Assembly: GCF_039696035.1 (NCBI RefSeq)
Contig: NZ_CP155567.1
Location: 2,847,001-2,911,000 of the forward strand
Direction: 5' to 3'
DNA: 64,000 nt
Source: Microbulbifer sp. SAOS-129_SWC
GTDB lineage: Bacteria; Pseudomonadota; Gammaproteobacteria; Pseudomonadales; Cellvibrionaceae
Part shown: positions 26,228 to 36,054 of the stretch, piece after piece
Position numbering within the stretch: position 1 is the first letter of the stretch
Layout: each line of letters starts with the position of its first letter
The notes under the pieces: generated by a model
Database searches by the model: none
What the model was told of the DNA's origin: nothing
Seen by the model: the letters and a program-made list of their open reading frames with translations, nothing else
Program-made: the position numbers and the translations under genes

Positions 26228-28474
26228 TCAGTGCAGCAGGCGCCGCTTGGCCGAAGCCACATTGGGCAGCTGGTTGATGCGATGCAGCACGCGCGAGAGC
26301 TCTTCGAAGCTGTGTACCTCGGCGGTCAGTACCATTTCCACCGTATGCTTGTGTTTGTTGGAGTGCGTTTGCATGGCGGTGATATTGATGCGCTGGCTGT
26401 CGAGCATGGTGGTGATATCGCGCAGCAGGCCGTGGCGGTCGTATGCCTCGATCATGATTTCCACCGCGTAGAGCTCTTTGGGCTTTTCGGCCCACTCCAC
26501 CTGCAGCACCCGTTCGTGCTCGTCCGACTGCATGCGCAGCATATTGGCGCAGTCCTTGCGGTGAATGGACACGCCGCGCCCCAGCGTGATGTAACCCATA
26601 ATCTGGTCACCGGGCACCGGGTTGCAGCAGCGCGCGATATGGGTCATCAGGTTACCGACGCCGTCGATGTAGACGTCGGTCTTGCCCTCGCCGCGGGCCA
26701 CCGACGCCGTCAGTGAAGGCACCGGTTCCACCCGATCCACCCTGACCATGCGCTGGGCGGCATTGAGCACCTGGCCGACACCGATATCGCCGGCGCCAAC
26801 GGCCGCGTAGAGGTCGTCGAGCGAGTGCATATTCAGCTTCGCGGCGAGCTTCTCGAATTCGAAATCGATCAGTGCCAGCTGTTTGAATTCACCGTCGAGA
26901 ATACTGCGTCCATCGGCAATATTCTGGTCGCGGGCCTGCTGCTTGAACCAGTGCACGATCTTGGCGCGGGCGCGGGAGGTATTAATGTAACCCATACCCG
27001 GCGACAGCCAGTCGCGGCTGGGCGCCTCGCGCTTGCCGGTAAGAATTTCCACCTGGTTGGCGGTCTGCAGCTCGCAGTTCAGCGGCACAATGCGCCCGTC
27101 CACCTTGGCACCGCGACAGCGATGGCCGATCTCGGTGTGGATCTTGTAAGCGAAGTCCAGCGGCGTGGCGCCGCGTGGCAGATCCACCACGTGACCGTCG
27201 GGCGTGAACACATAAATGCGCGTATCGGCCTCGCTGGCCAGCAGGTCTTCCTGCAGCGGATTGCCCCCGACCTCTTCATGCCAGTCGAGTACCTGGCGCA
27301 GCCAGGATATTTTCTGTTCGTAGCTGTCCTGTCCCTCGGACTTGCGGTCGGTGCCTTTATAGCGCCAATGAGCGCAGACGCCGTACTCCGCCTCTTCATG
27401 CATCGCCACCGTGCGGATCTGCACTTCCAGTACCTTGCGCTCCGGACCGATTACTGCGGTATGCAGGGAGCGGTAGCCGTTCTCTTTGGGCGAGGCGATG
27501 TAATCGTCAAATTCGTTGGGAATGTTGCGCCACAGATTGTGCACGATGCCGAGCACCGCATAGCAATCGCGCACGGTAGGCACAAGGATGCGCACCGCAC
27601 GGATATCATACACCTGGGAAAAGCCGATATTCTTGCGCCGCATCTTTCGCCAGATGCTGTAAATGTGCTTGGCCCGGCCGTAGACCTCGCCTTCGATATC
27701 CGCGCGGCCGAGCTCGTCACGCAGCAGCGCCAGTACCTCGTCGATATAGTGTTGCCGCGCGAGGCGCTTTTCGTCCAGCAGCCGGGCGATCTGCTTGTAA
27801 TCGTCCGGCTCCAGGTAGCGGAAACTGAGATCCTCCAGCTCCCATTTGATATGGCCGATACCCAGGCGATGGGCCAGCGGCGCATAGACGTCGGCCACTT
27901 CGCGGGCCACCCGCCGACGCTTGGCCGGCTCGGCATTCTTGGCCGCGCGAATGGCGCAGGTGCGCTCGGCCAGCTTGATCAGCGCCACGCGCACATCGTC
28001 CACCAGCGCCACCAGCATGCGGCGGATATTTTCCGAGTGCTCTTCCACCGCCAGGCTGGCACCCTCGTCGCCGGTATCGGCACTGCGACTGCGGATTGCG
28101 GCCATGCGCAGCACGCCGCGAATCAGCTTGGCGACGGTCTTGCCGAATTCTTCCTCGACGGTTTTCAGCGGCAGGCGCTTCTCGCGTACCGCGCGGTACA
28201 GCACCGCGGCGCACAGTGCCTCGGCATCAATCTGCAGGTCGGCGAGAATCTCGGCCATCTCCAGGCCGGTGGCGAAACTGCTGGCACCCTCGGCCCAGAT
28301 ATTCTCCGCGGCAATGGCCCGCGTCTCCGCCTCCGCGCTCACTTCCGCGGCGCGGCGCAAAGTGACCAGGGCGCCGCCGTCGAGGCCCGCCAGGGTCTGG
28401 ATATGGCGCAACCAGGATTCGAGGTCCAGTTCGCCGTTGCCGCCGACAGAGTGATGTTTTCTGACTTGTACCAT
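26228..28474 (-). CDS. relA: GTP pyrophosphokinase RelA (ppGpp synthetase I)
   Basis: 748 residues, the usual length. Order: a degenerate HD hydrolase region (about 50-200), the synthetase domain with SPKENGYRSLHTAVIGP (about residue 325), a TGS domain with YVFTPDGHVVDLPRGATPLDF, a helical and zinc-finger-like region with HIARCCNPVPGDQIMGYIT, and a C-terminal ACT domain (IMIEAYDRHGLLRDITTML). It makes (p)ppGpp on ribosomes stalled by uncharged tRNA. Upstream of mazG on the same strand; cysM precedes it by 20 bases. Confidence 0.97.
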   Translation of the reverse strand: MVQVRKHHSVGGNGELDLESWLRHIQTLAGLDGGALVTLRRAAEVSAEAETRAIAAENIWAEGASSFATGLEMAEILADLQIDAEALCAAVLYRAVREKRLPLKTVEEEFGKTVAKLIRGVLRMAAIRSRSADTGDEGASLAVEEHSENIRRMLVALVDDVRVALIKLAERTCAIRAAKNAEPAKRRRVAREVADVYAPLAHRLGIGHIKWELEDLSFRYLEPDDYKQIARLLDEKRLARQHYIDEVLALLRDELGRADIEGEVYGRAKHIYSIWRKMRRKNIGFSQVYDIRAVRILVPTVRDCYAVLGIVHNLWRNIPNEFDDYIASPKENGYRSLHTAVIGPERKVLEVQIRTVAMHEEAEYGVCAHWRYKGTDRKSEGQDSYEQKISWLRQVLDWHEEVGGNPLQEDLLASEADTRIYVFTPDGHVVDLPRGATPLDFAYKIHTEIGHRCRGAKVDGRIVPLNCELQTANQVEILTGKREAPSRDWLSPGMGYINTSRARAKIVHWFKQQARDQNIADGRSILDGEFKQLALIDFEFEKLAAKLNMHSLDDLYAAVGAGDIGVGQVLNAAQRMVRVDRVEPVPSLTASVARGEGKTDVYIDGVGNLMTHIARCCNPVPGDQIMGYITLGRGVSIHRKDCANMLRMQSDEHERVLQVEWAEKPKELYAVEIMIEAYDRHGLLRDITTMLDSQRINITAMQTHSNKHKHTVEMVLTAEVHSFEELSRVLHRINQLPNVASAKRRLLH

Positions 28475-28494
28475 CGCGTTTTGGGGCGCTTTCT

Positions 28495-29394
28495 TTATGG
28501 AGTATGGGAATCGAACAGTCCGGAGGACAGGTAGCGATCACCGCGATCGCAAATGATGGCAACAATGGTGGCATTGTCCACCTCCGCCGACAGGCGCAGG
28601 GCGCCGGCCACGGCACCGCCGGACGAGACACCGCAGAAGATACCCTCTTCCCGCGCCAGTCGTCGCGTCATTTCCTCGGCTTCGCGCTGCCCCATATCCA
28701 GCACCCGATCGACCTCTTCGGGCACGAAGATCTGCGGCCGATAGGCCTCCGGCCAGCGGCGGATACCGGGAATACTCGAGCCCTCGGTGGGTTGCAGGCC
28801 GATGACCTGCACCTGCGGATTCTGCTCTTTCAGGTAGCGACCGCAGCCCATTATGGTACCGGTAGTGCCCATCGAGGACACAAAATGGGTGATAGCGCCG
28901 CGCGTCTGACGCCAGATTTCGGGGCCGGTGCCCTCGTAGTGTGCGCGCGGATTGTCGCCGTTGGCGAACTGGTTCAGCACCAGGCCGCGCCCTTCCGCTT
29001 GCATTTCCAGCGCCAGATCCCGCGCGCCCTCCATACCCGCTTCCGCGCTGACCAGAATCAGCTCGGCACCATAGGCGGTCATCGCGGCCTTGCGCTCGTC
29101 GGTGGCACTCTCCGGCATGATCAGGATCATGCGGTAACCGCGGATCGCCGCCGCCATCGCCAGGGCGATGCCGGTGTTGCCGCTAGTGGCCTCGATCAGT
29201 GTATCGCCGGGTTTTATCTGCCCGCGCGCCTCGGCGCGCGCGATCATCGACAGCGCCGGGCGATCCTTGACCGAACCGGCCGGATTGTTCCCCTCCAGCT
29301 TGAGCAGAATCGTGTTGCTGGTCTCACCCGCAAGGCGCTGCAGCCGCACCAGCGGGGTGTTGCCCACACAGTCGGCAATCGTGGGGTATTCCAT
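28495..29394 (-). CDS. cysM: Cysteine synthase B (O-acetylserine sulfhydrylase)
   Basis: 299-residue PLP enzyme. The PLP lysine is in AGSVKDRPALSMI (about residue 42), the substrate loop is EATSGNTGIALAMAA, and the phosphate loop is SSMGTTGTIMG. The Arg-rich RRWPEAYRPQIF segment is typical of CysM rather than CysK. Makes cysteine from O-acetylserine and sulfide or thiosulfate. Start chosen at ATG 29394 (EYPTIADCVGNTPLV); the open frame extends 52 codons upstream without homology. Between divergent gacS/barA and relA, as in Pseudomonas. Confidence 0.95.
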   Translation of the reverse strand: MEYPTIADCVGNTPLVRLQRLAGETSNTILLKLEGNNPAGSVKDRPALSMIARAEARGQIKPGDTLIEATSGNTGIALAMAAAIRGYRMILIMPESATDERKAAMTAYGAELILVSAEAGMEGARDLALEMQAEGRGLVLNQFANGDNPRAHYEGTGPEIWRQTRGAITHFVSSMGTTGTIMGCGRYLKEQNPQVQVIGLQPTEGSSIPGIRRWPEAYRPQIFVPEEVDRVLDMGQREAEEMTRRLAREEGIFCGVSSGGAVAGALRLSAEVDNATIVAIICDRGDRYLSSGLFDSHTP

Positions 29395-29738
29395 GGCAAA
29401 TCCACATCCAGACAAAAATCGGTGCGCCATTTTACCCTTTGCGCCCGATCCCTGCGAACAGCGCCCTATACCGTTTCGTAAGGTCCTGCTAACAGCCTGT
29501 CGAAAAAGGCTTTCCCCGGCTACTGTCAACCGGGGTTGCGCAACATGCACAGCACTCTTTCACGAAATTTCAAGCACTTACGTGCCTGTTTGGCCGCACG
29601 AACGCGCCTGTTCCGCTCAGCGGAGAGCCGAGCGCCGGATTTTCACAGGTCGCCGGGCTGTCGCCATTCGCCAGTGGCAACTGCGGCCCAGAGGAGTAGA
29701 ATTGAACAAAAACAGCACAATCAGAAAAGTCCGCCCCT
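29395..29738. other. Divergent promoter region, cysM and hybrid kinase
   Basis: About 340 bases that should carry both promoters. A CCCCGG/CCGGGG hairpin with a 10-base loop lies at 29514-29535. No convincing gene. No clear -10/-35 pair was identified. Confidence 0.4.
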
Positions 29739-32585
29739 ATGGCTGCTTCCAAGACTAAAGAGTCGGATCAGGATCCCGTCCCCGCAGCGCGCTCGCTGCG
29801 CGCAACCCTATTCCGCTTCACCCTGGCCCCGGCGCTGGTGCTGGCACTGGTGCTGACTATCGTGTTCACGCTGCAGCAGATGAACGACCGGCGCCAGCTG
29901 CTGCTATCCCACGGGCGCACCAGCGCCGAGCAGCTCGCCGAGCTGATCAAGCTGAGCGGCGGCCAGCCAACCAGTCTGCGCAAGGAGTGGCTGCACCAGA
30001 GCCTGCTCAACGTAATGCTGGAGAAGGACATGGTGCGCTCGGTGCAGATCTACTCCACTGAGGGCGAAGACCTGGATCCGGTCACCCACCTGAACAACCT
30101 GGCCGGTGTGGGCCCGCGCCCGCGGCGCTCGGTTCGCGCCGCCGACCTGCACGGCCATGAGACCATCGTGTTCGACAAGGGCGGCAGCCTGCAGGTCCTG
30201 CAACCAATCCACGACAAGCCCATCCACTGCTGGATCAGCGTCGAGCTACACCGCCCCTACTTCGTCATCGGCACCTATCAGGCGGTCCTGATGGCCCTGC
30301 TGGCATTGATCATCTGCACCCTGGCCGCACTGGCCTGGGCGGTGTTTCTATCCGAGCGCTTTGCCCACAGCCTGCTGCGCCTCGGCGACACCCTGGAGGC
30401 CATCGGCCGCGGCCAATTCGAAGTGCGCGCGCAGGAGTCCGGCAACCGCGAACTGAACCAACTGGTAGCCAAGATCAACCAGATGGCGCGAAACCTGTCC
30501 ACCAACCAGCAGGAGTACAAGGACAACCTGCTGCAATCGATGGAGGATCTGCGGCAGTCGCTGGACAGCATGGAGGAGCAGAATATCGAGCTGGACCTGG
30601 CGCGCAAGAAGGCGCTGGAGGCGAGCCGCATCAAATCCAATTTCCTCGCCAATACCAGCCACGAAATCCGCACGCCGCTGAACGGTATCATCGGCTTCAC
30701 CAACCTGTTGCTGAAGACCGACATCGACGAACTGCAGCAGGATTACCTGCAGACCATCCTGCGCTCGTCGGAAAACCTGCTCACCACCATCAACGACATC
30801 ATGGATTTCTCGCGCATCGAGTCCGGCAACCTGGTGCTCGACCATATCCCCATGAATCTCGGGCAGCTGCTTGAGGAGACGCTACAGATTCTCGCCCCCT
30901 TCGCCTACGAACACCGCCTGGAGCTGGTGCCGCTGATCGATACGCAGCTGCCCGGCACCCTGGTCGGTGACCCGCTGCGGATCAAGCAGATTCTCACCAA
31001 CCTGGTGGGCAGCGCGGTGCGCAGCTCCAGCGATGGCAACATCCCCGTGCGCATGGGCGTGCAGAGCGGCAAGGATTCCGAACTGCTGGTGCGCATCAGC
31101 GTCACCGACCTGGGCAACCGCATCGACGAGCAGGGGCGCCGCGAACTGCGGCAACTGCTGGAAAACAAGTCCCCGCAGCAGAACCGCCAGATCAGCAGCA
31201 GCGGCCTCGGCCTCGCCATCGCCCGCAGCCTGATCGAACGCATGGGCGGCTGTATCGGTATCGACGAAGCCGCCGGCGGCGGTGCCACTTTCTGGGTACA
31301 CCTGCCGCTGCTGCTGGAACGCAGCCGTACCATCCCGGTACCGGAGCGTTTTCCCGGCTGCCGCCTGCTGATTGCGGATCCCAACCGCATGACTCGCCTG
31401 CAGGTGGCGCAGCTGCTCAAGCACTGGCAGGTGGAACCAGTGGAGCTGGCTGACAGCGACACGCTGCAACCGGCCGTCGAGCAGATGTGGCGCCACGACG
31501 CGCTGCCCGATGCCGTCATTATCGACACTGCCATCGCCAGCGATGGCCAAGGGGGGTTCGACCAGTTCATCGCCACCGTGCAGCAACTGGTGGATACCTA
31601 CCAGTGCCGGGTCATCGTGCAGGGCTCGCCGGTGGAGCTGCGCCGCTGCTACGAGCAATTACGCACACGGGTGCTCACCTTCCTCGGCAAGCCGGTCTCG
31701 CGCGACAACCTGTTGCGCGCCCTGCGCCGCGCGGCGCCCCAGCAACAGGCCGTAGCGCGCAACACCGGCACCCATCCGGCCCTGCCCTGGAACACCGCGC
31801 CGCGGGTACTGGCGGTGGACGACCACCAGGCCAACCGCCTGCTGGTCAGCGAGCTGCTGCGCGCCCAGGGGATAGAGGCCACCATTGCCGCCAGTGGCGA
31901 AGAGGCGCTACAGAAATGGCGGGAAGAAGATTTCAATATGATCTTCATGGATATCCAGATGCCGGAAATGGACGGGATCGAGGCCACCCGCCGAATCCGC
32001 GCCGAAGAGCGCGACCAGCGCATACCGATCATTGCGCTGACCGCGCACGCCGGCACCGAAGAGAAGGCACGCCTGCTCTCCGCCGGCCTGGACGATTACC
32101 TGAGCAAACCGGTCAGCGAGGCGCAGCTCAGTCATATGATCAAGCGCTGGATGAAAATCCTCGCTCCGACACAGCCGTTCGCTTCGCGCAATGCCAGTCC
32201 GCGACTGGTGGATATCGGAGACAGCCTGAATCTCAGCAACAACGACGCCCGACTGGCCCGCGACATGCTACAGATGTTGATCAAGGGGCTGATTTCCGAC
32301 GAACAGGAATTGCACCGCCTGCGCGACGACGGTGACACCAAGGCCCTGTTCGAGCTGGTGCACCGTATGCACGGCGGTTGCTGTTACTGCGGCGTGCCGC
32401 AGTTGCGCGAGGCCACCTCCAACCTGCAGGAACACCTGCGTCCACTGCAGGACGACGCGGAAGCGGAGATCGACCAGCGTCTGGTGGACGCGGTCGCACG
32501 GGAGATACGCGCGCTGCGCGAGTGGGCCTCGGAGCAGAATCTGGATGCGCTGTTCGGGCTCAAAGCCGCCGAAACAGAGACCTGA
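29739..32585 (+). CDS. barA: Hybrid sensor histidine kinase of the GacS/BarA type
   Basis: 948 residues: membrane helix (about 27-45), periplasmic sensor, second helix (about 180-205), HAMP, HisKA with NTSHEIRTPLNGIIGF (His308), HATPase, a degenerate receiver (about 540-670), a true receiver (IFMDIQMPEMDG, Asp738; Lys in LSKPVS) and an HPt domain (VHRMHGGCCYCGVPQL, His878 expected). By homology it would drive the UvrY/GacA response regulator and Rsm small RNAs. The ATP-binding domain is odd: the N-box reads NLVGSAVR (Ser425 for Asn) and the G1 box DLGNRI for DTGIGI, while the G2 box SSGLGLA is kept. Ribosome site weak. Synteny with cysM-relA matches Pseudomonas gacS. Confidence 0.88.
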   Translation: MAASKTKESDQDPVPAARSLRATLFRFTLAPALVLALVLTIVFTLQQMNDRRQLLLSHGRTSAEQLAELIKLSGGQPTSLRKEWLHQSLLNVMLEKDMVRSVQIYSTEGEDLDPVTHLNNLAGVGPRPRRSVRAADLHGHETIVFDKGGSLQVLQPIHDKPIHCWISVELHRPYFVIGTYQAVLMALLALIICTLAALAWAVFLSERFAHSLLRLGDTLEAIGRGQFEVRAQESGNRELNQLVAKINQMARNLSTNQQEYKDNLLQSMEDLRQSLDSMEEQNIELDLARKKALEASRIKSNFLANTSHEIRTPLNGIIGFTNLLLKTDIDELQQDYLQTILRSSENLLTTINDIMDFSRIESGNLVLDHIPMNLGQLLEETLQILAPFAYEHRLELVPLIDTQLPGTLVGDPLRIKQILTNLVGSAVRSSSDGNIPVRMGVQSGKDSELLVRISVTDLGNRIDEQGRRELRQLLENKSPQQNRQISSSGLGLAIARSLIERMGGCIGIDEAAGGGATFWVHLPLLLERSRTIPVPERFPGCRLLIADPNRMTRLQVAQLLKHWQVEPVELADSDTLQPAVEQMWRHDALPDAVIIDTAIASDGQGGFDQFIATVQQLVDTYQCRVIVQGSPVELRRCYEQLRTRVLTFLGKPVSRDNLLRALRRAAPQQQAVARNTGTHPALPWNTAPRVLAVDDHQANRLLVSELLRAQGIEATIAASGEEALQKWREEDFNMIFMDIQMPEMDGIEATRRIRAEERDQRIPIIALTAHAGTEEKARLLSAGLDDYLSKPVSEAQLSHMIKRWMKILAPTQPFASRNASPRLVDIGDSLNLSNNDARLARDMLQMLIKGLISDEQELHRLRDDGDTKALFELVHRMHGGCCYCGVPQLREATSNLQEHLRPLQDDAEAEIDQRLVDAVAREIRALREWASEQNLDALFGLKAAETET

Positions 32586-32687
32586 GTCGGGTTAACACGG
32601 CCATTGCACCGGGAGCCGAGAACGCCACTGCGCGGGCGAGTTGCCGACAGTGGCCTGGTATGGACCGGTGAAGGTCTTTGCCAGCCC

Positions 32688-33074
32688 CTATTCCCCCTCG
32701 AAAATCACAAAGGCGAGCGCGAAGTCCTTCTCGTCCGACAGCGTCAGGTGGATATGCCCGACCCCCATCTGCTGCGCCCGCGCCTGCGCCTCGCCGCTCA
32801 ATCGCACCTCAGGCCCCAGCCCGCGCCGGCGCCGCACCTCGATATGCTGCCAGGAAATGCCCTCACCAATACCGGTGCCCAGCGCCTTGCCGAGCGCTTC
32901 CTTGGCGGCAAAGCGCTTGCACAGATAGGCGGCGCGATTGGGAATGGCGAGCTGCGCAAAGGCCTCGCGCTCGGCTGCGCACAGTACCCGCTCGACAAAA
33001 CGGTCACCAAAGCGCCGCCAGGCGGCCTCGATACGAGTGTAACTGCAGATATCCGTGCCGATACTAACGATCAT
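32688..33074 (-). CDS. acpS: Holo-[acyl-carrier-protein] synthase
   Basis: 128-residue phosphopantetheinyl transferase that activates ACP. Motifs: IVSIGTDICSYTRIE with the first metal Asp, then RFVERVL and CKRFAAKEALGKALGTGI with the second metal/CoA site. ATG 33074 lies inside the end of recO, an 11-base overlap. In most gammaproteobacteria pdxJ separates recO from acpS; here there is none. Convergent to the GacS-type kinase gene. Confidence 0.95.
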   Translation of the reverse strand: MIVSIGTDICSYTRIEAAWRRFGDRFVERVLCAAEREAFAQLAIPNRAAYLCKRFAAKEALGKALGTGIGEGISWQHIEVRRRRGLGPEVRLSGEAQARAQQMGVGHIHLTLSDEKDFALAFVIFEGE

Positions 33075-33825
33075 TGTTCGCGTAAACCTGTATAAAAAGC
33101 GCCCGTGACTCCAGGGGACGCGGGCCCAGTAGCGGCTGCAGCAGCAGGCGTGTGAGCCGCTTTGCCGGAGCCAGCAGCGCCGGCGCCAGCTCGCCACCGT
33201 CGCGGGCGACCTGTAAAGCCAGCAGCTCTGTGCCGGTAAACTCATCCGCGCGGCGCGGGGCATCTTCGTGCCGGTACACCGGCACGAAGCCCAGTTCATC
33301 CTCCAGGCGATAGTGAACACCGGTGCTCACCGGTGCGCTGGTGTGCGCGCAGTAGTCCAGTTGCGGACAACTGCCGAGTTCCGCCAGCAATTGCAGCTCA
33401 AAGCGCCTCAACGGCGCCTCCAGCTGCTCCGCGGCACTGCCATCGAGCTGCGCAAGTGACTGCAGCAACGCCTGATAGCTGGCGAATATCGCATACTGTG
33501 CCTCGCCGGCCGGCAGCAGGCGCACCAGTAATTCATTGGCATAAAGGCCAGCGTAAACCGCGCGCCCGCGCAGCCACAGCGCGGCCCCGGCGCTCTCCAG
33601 CGGGCCGAGGGTCTTCAGCTCGCCGCGCCCCATCAGCGTGACCAACAGCGGTGCGAACGGCTGTAATGACTGCTGACGCCGCTGCTTGTCGCGCCGCGCG
33701 CCGCGCGCGACACAGCCGATACGGCCGAACTCCGGCGTCAGCAGCTCGAGAATGAGGCTGGTGTCGCGGAACGGACGCGAGTGCAGTATGTAGGCCGGCT
33801 GCAGCGGCGGTTGCGATTGCGCCAT
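33064..33825 (-). CDS. recO: DNA repair protein RecO
   Basis: 253 residues. N-terminal OB fold with AYILHSRPFRDTSLILELLTPEFGRIGCVARGARR, then the helical region with YANELLVRLLP and LGSCPQLDYCAHT. RecO works with RecR to load RecA on SSB-coated single strands. The start at ATG 33825 is by homology; no strong ribosome site is visible. Its 3' end overlaps acpS, and the GFA gene precedes it by 46 bases. Confidence 0.92.
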   Translation of the reverse strand: MAQSQPPLQPAYILHSRPFRDTSLILELLTPEFGRIGCVARGARRDKQRRQQSLQPFAPLLVTLMGRGELKTLGPLESAGAALWLRGRAVYAGLYANELLVRLLPAGEAQYAIFASYQALLQSLAQLDGSAAEQLEAPLRRFELQLLAELGSCPQLDYCAHTSAPVSTGVHYRLEDELGFVPVYRHEDAPRRADEFTGTELLALQVARDGGELAPALLAPAKRLTRLLLQPLLGPRPLESRALFIQVYANNDR

Positions 33826-33871
33826 AACGACGGAAAGAGAATGCTCAGTAGGTGGATGCCATGATACCCGT

Positions 33872-34279
33872 TCAGTACAGGTGGTCGATATCTTCCGGCA
33901 GTGGAACCCAGGGGTGGCGGTACTCTTCATAGATGGACGCGGGCGGCGCCGGGAAGTCCGGGTCGGCGAACGCGCCCACCGGCACACCGATCAGCTGCGG
34001 TTCGATATCGAGTTTCAGCAATAAGGTGGCGCCGCACTCGGGGCAGAAGTGGGAGGAGAGGATATTGCCGCTTTCCGCGCTGCGCTGATATTCGCGGCTG
34101 CGCCCGACAACCACTAGCTGTTCTGTGGGGAAGCGCGCCTGTACGCCGAAGACACTGCCGGTGCGGCGCTGGCAGGCGAGGCAGTGACAGATACTGATGC
34201 GCACGGGCTCACCGCGGGCGGTGAGCCGTAACTGGCCACAGCTGCAAGCGGCGTGCCGCTCTTTCACCGCGGCGGACAT
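33872..34279 (-). CDS. GFA-family (CENP-V/GFA domain) zinc protein
   Basis: 135 residues with the zinc-binding pattern of the GFA family: CSCGQLRL (Cys12, Cys14), ICHCLACQRRTGSVFG (Cys31, Cys33, Cys36) and FCPECGATL, ending in RHPWVPLPEDIDHLY. The family includes a glutathione-dependent formaldehyde-activating enzyme, but most members have no proven activity. The ATG at 34279 overlaps the era stop by one base (TGATG), which implies translational coupling. Unusually, it sits inside the conserved era-recO pair. Confidence 0.88.
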   Translation of the reverse strand: MSAAVKERHAACSCGQLRLTARGEPVRISICHCLACQRRTGSVFGVQARFPTEQLVVVGRSREYQRSAESGNILSSHFCPECGATLLLKLDIEPQLIGVPVGAFADPDFPAPPASIYEEYRHPWVPLPEDIDHLY

Positions 34280-35178
34280 CAGTCGTCGCGGTAGCCGAGA
34301 CTGCGCAGCGCGCGTTCGTCGTCGGACCAGCCGGATTTGACCTTGACCCACAGATTGAGCATCACCTTACTGTCGAACAGCCGCTCCATATCCTGGCGCG
34401 CCTGGCTACCAATCTGCTTGATGCGCTCGCCCTTGTTGCCGATGATGATGCGCTTCTGCCCGGAGCGCTCCACCAGGATGGCGGCGCTGATATGCAGAAT
34501 CGGCCCGTCCTGGGCGAATTCCTCCACTTCGACGGTGACCTGATACGGCACTTCGGCACCGAGCTGGCGTATGACTTTCTCGCGCACGATTTCAGCGGCG
34601 AGGAAGCGCGAGCTGCGGTCGGTAATCTGGTCTTCGGGGAAGAAGTGCTGCCCCTCGGGCAAGCGCTTGACGATCTCCGCCTCCAGCGCGTCCAGGTTGA
34701 CGCCGCGCAGGGCGGAGATGGGTACGATTTCCGCTTTGGGATGCTGTTCGGCCAGCGCCTGCAGTTGCGGCAACAGACCGGCCTTGTCGTCGAGCTGGTC
34801 GACCTTGTTGACGGCGATGATCAGCGGGCACTTGAGGCCACGCAGTTTGTCCGCCACCAGCTGGTCGCCCTCGGTCCAGCGAGTGCGCTCGACCACGAAC
34901 ACCACCACATCGACGTCGCGCGCGGCACTGGCGGCGGCGCGGTTCATATAGCGGTTGATGGCCTTGTCCTGGTCCGCGTGCAGCCCCGGGGTGTCGACGA
35001 AGATGATCTGGTTCGCCCCTTCGGTCTTGATCCCCAGCATGTTGTGGCGGGTGGTCTGCGGCTTGCGCGAGGTAATCGCCAACTTCTGCCCCAACAGGTG
35101 GTTCAGCAGCGTGGACTTGCCCACATTGGGGCGACCGACAATGGCGACATAGCCGACGCGTGAGGGTTGTTCGCTCAA
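34279..35178 (-). CDS. era: GTPase Era
   Basis: 299 residues. G1 [17 protein letters not shown]2 TRHNM, G3 DTPGLH, G4 NKVDQLDD; then a KH domain with [18 protein letters not shown]. Binds the 3' end of 16S rRNA during 30S maturation. It is 180 bases from rnc, a wider gap than the overlapping rnc-era pair of E. coli, so era may have its own promoter; no clear one was seen. Confidence 0.97.
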   Translation of the reverse strand: MSEQPSRVGYVAIVGRPNVGKSTLLNHLLGQKLAITSRKPQTTRHNMLGIKTEGANQIIFVDTPGLHADQDKAINRYMNRAAASAARDVDVVVFVVERTRWTEGDQLVADKLRGLKCPLIIAVNKVDQLDDKAGLLPQLQALAEQHPKAEIVPISALRGVNLDALEAEIVKRLPEGQHFFPEDQITDRSSRFLAAEIVREKVIRQLGAEVPYQVTVEVEEFAQDGPILHISAAILVERSGQKRIIIGNKGERIKQIGSQARQDMERLFDSKVMLNLWVKVKSGWSDDERALRSLGYRDD

Positions 35179-35358
35179 AAGGTTCTCCGAAAAGTTGCTC
35201 CCGGAAAGGACCGGAATAGCTGGACTGATGCGAGTATTATGGCCACCGTTTGATTACAACTCCACTCAAGAAGCAAGTGTGGTGGCGCCGTTGCTACCGG
35301 CATCAACGTCTTCGCATCGAATTAATTGATCCTGCGCGATCTCAGGCAAATGGTAGGG

Positions 35359-36054
35359 TCAGCCCTGCCCGGTCAGGCGATTATAGGCTTCAGTGGCGGC
35401 AAGCTTTTCCGCCGCGCGACGGTTGGGCGCCTGGCCGCGTATCGGCTCGCGCAGGCCGCTGACCCGGCATTCCACCACAAACTGCTGGGCGTGTTCGGCG
35501 CCGACAACCTCCACCACCTTATACTCCGGCAGCGGCTTCTGGCGCGCCTGCAGCCACTCCTGTAGGCGCGTCTTGGGATCCTTGGCGGTCTCCAGGGACA
35601 GTTTTTCCAGCCGCGGCGCGAACCAGGCCAGCACCCGCGCGCGCGCAGCTTCCAGCCCCGCGTCCAGGTAAATGGCTCCGATCAGTGCCTCCACCGCATC
35701 GGCCAGGATCGACGCGCGGCGGAACCCGCCGCTCTTCATTTCGCCCTCGCCCAGGCGCAGGCAGTCACCCAACTCCATCTCCCGCGCCAGTTCGGCCAGG
35801 GTCTCGCCGCTGACCAGCTGCGCGCGCAGGCGGCTGAGCTGGCCTTCGCGGCCCTGGGGGAATTTTTCAAACAGGGCGGCACCGATGGTGAAGCCGAGAA
35901 TCGAGTCGCCGAGGAATTCCAGCCGCTCGTTGTTGCGGCTGCCGTGGGAGCGGTGGGTCAGCGCCAGTTGCAGCAGTTCGCGGCTTTCAGCTTCGCGATC
36001 AAAGCCGTGGCCGAGACGCTGGCACAGGCGCTCGAGAAGAAGGTCAGTTGTCAC
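35359..36054 (-). CDS. rnc: Ribonuclease III
   Basis: 231 residues. The catalytic signature [16 protein letters not shown] near residue 40 and a C-terminal double-stranded RNA-binding domain ([20 protein letters not shown] through [16 protein letters not shown]) are complete. Cleaves double-stranded RNA, including the rRNA precursor. Its start overlaps the DUF4845 gene by 11 bases. Confidence 0.97.
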   Translation of the reverse strand: MTTDLLLERLCQRLGHGFDREAESRELLQLALTHRSHGSRNNERLEFLGDSILGFTIGAALFEKFPQGREGQLSRLRAQLVSGETLAELAREMELGDCLRLGEGEMKSGGFRRASILADAVEALIGAIYLDAGLEAARARVLAWFAPRLEKLSLETAKDPKTRLQEWLQARQKPLPEYKVVEVVGAEHAQQFVVECRVSGLREPIRGQAPNRRAAEKLAATEAYNRLTGQG

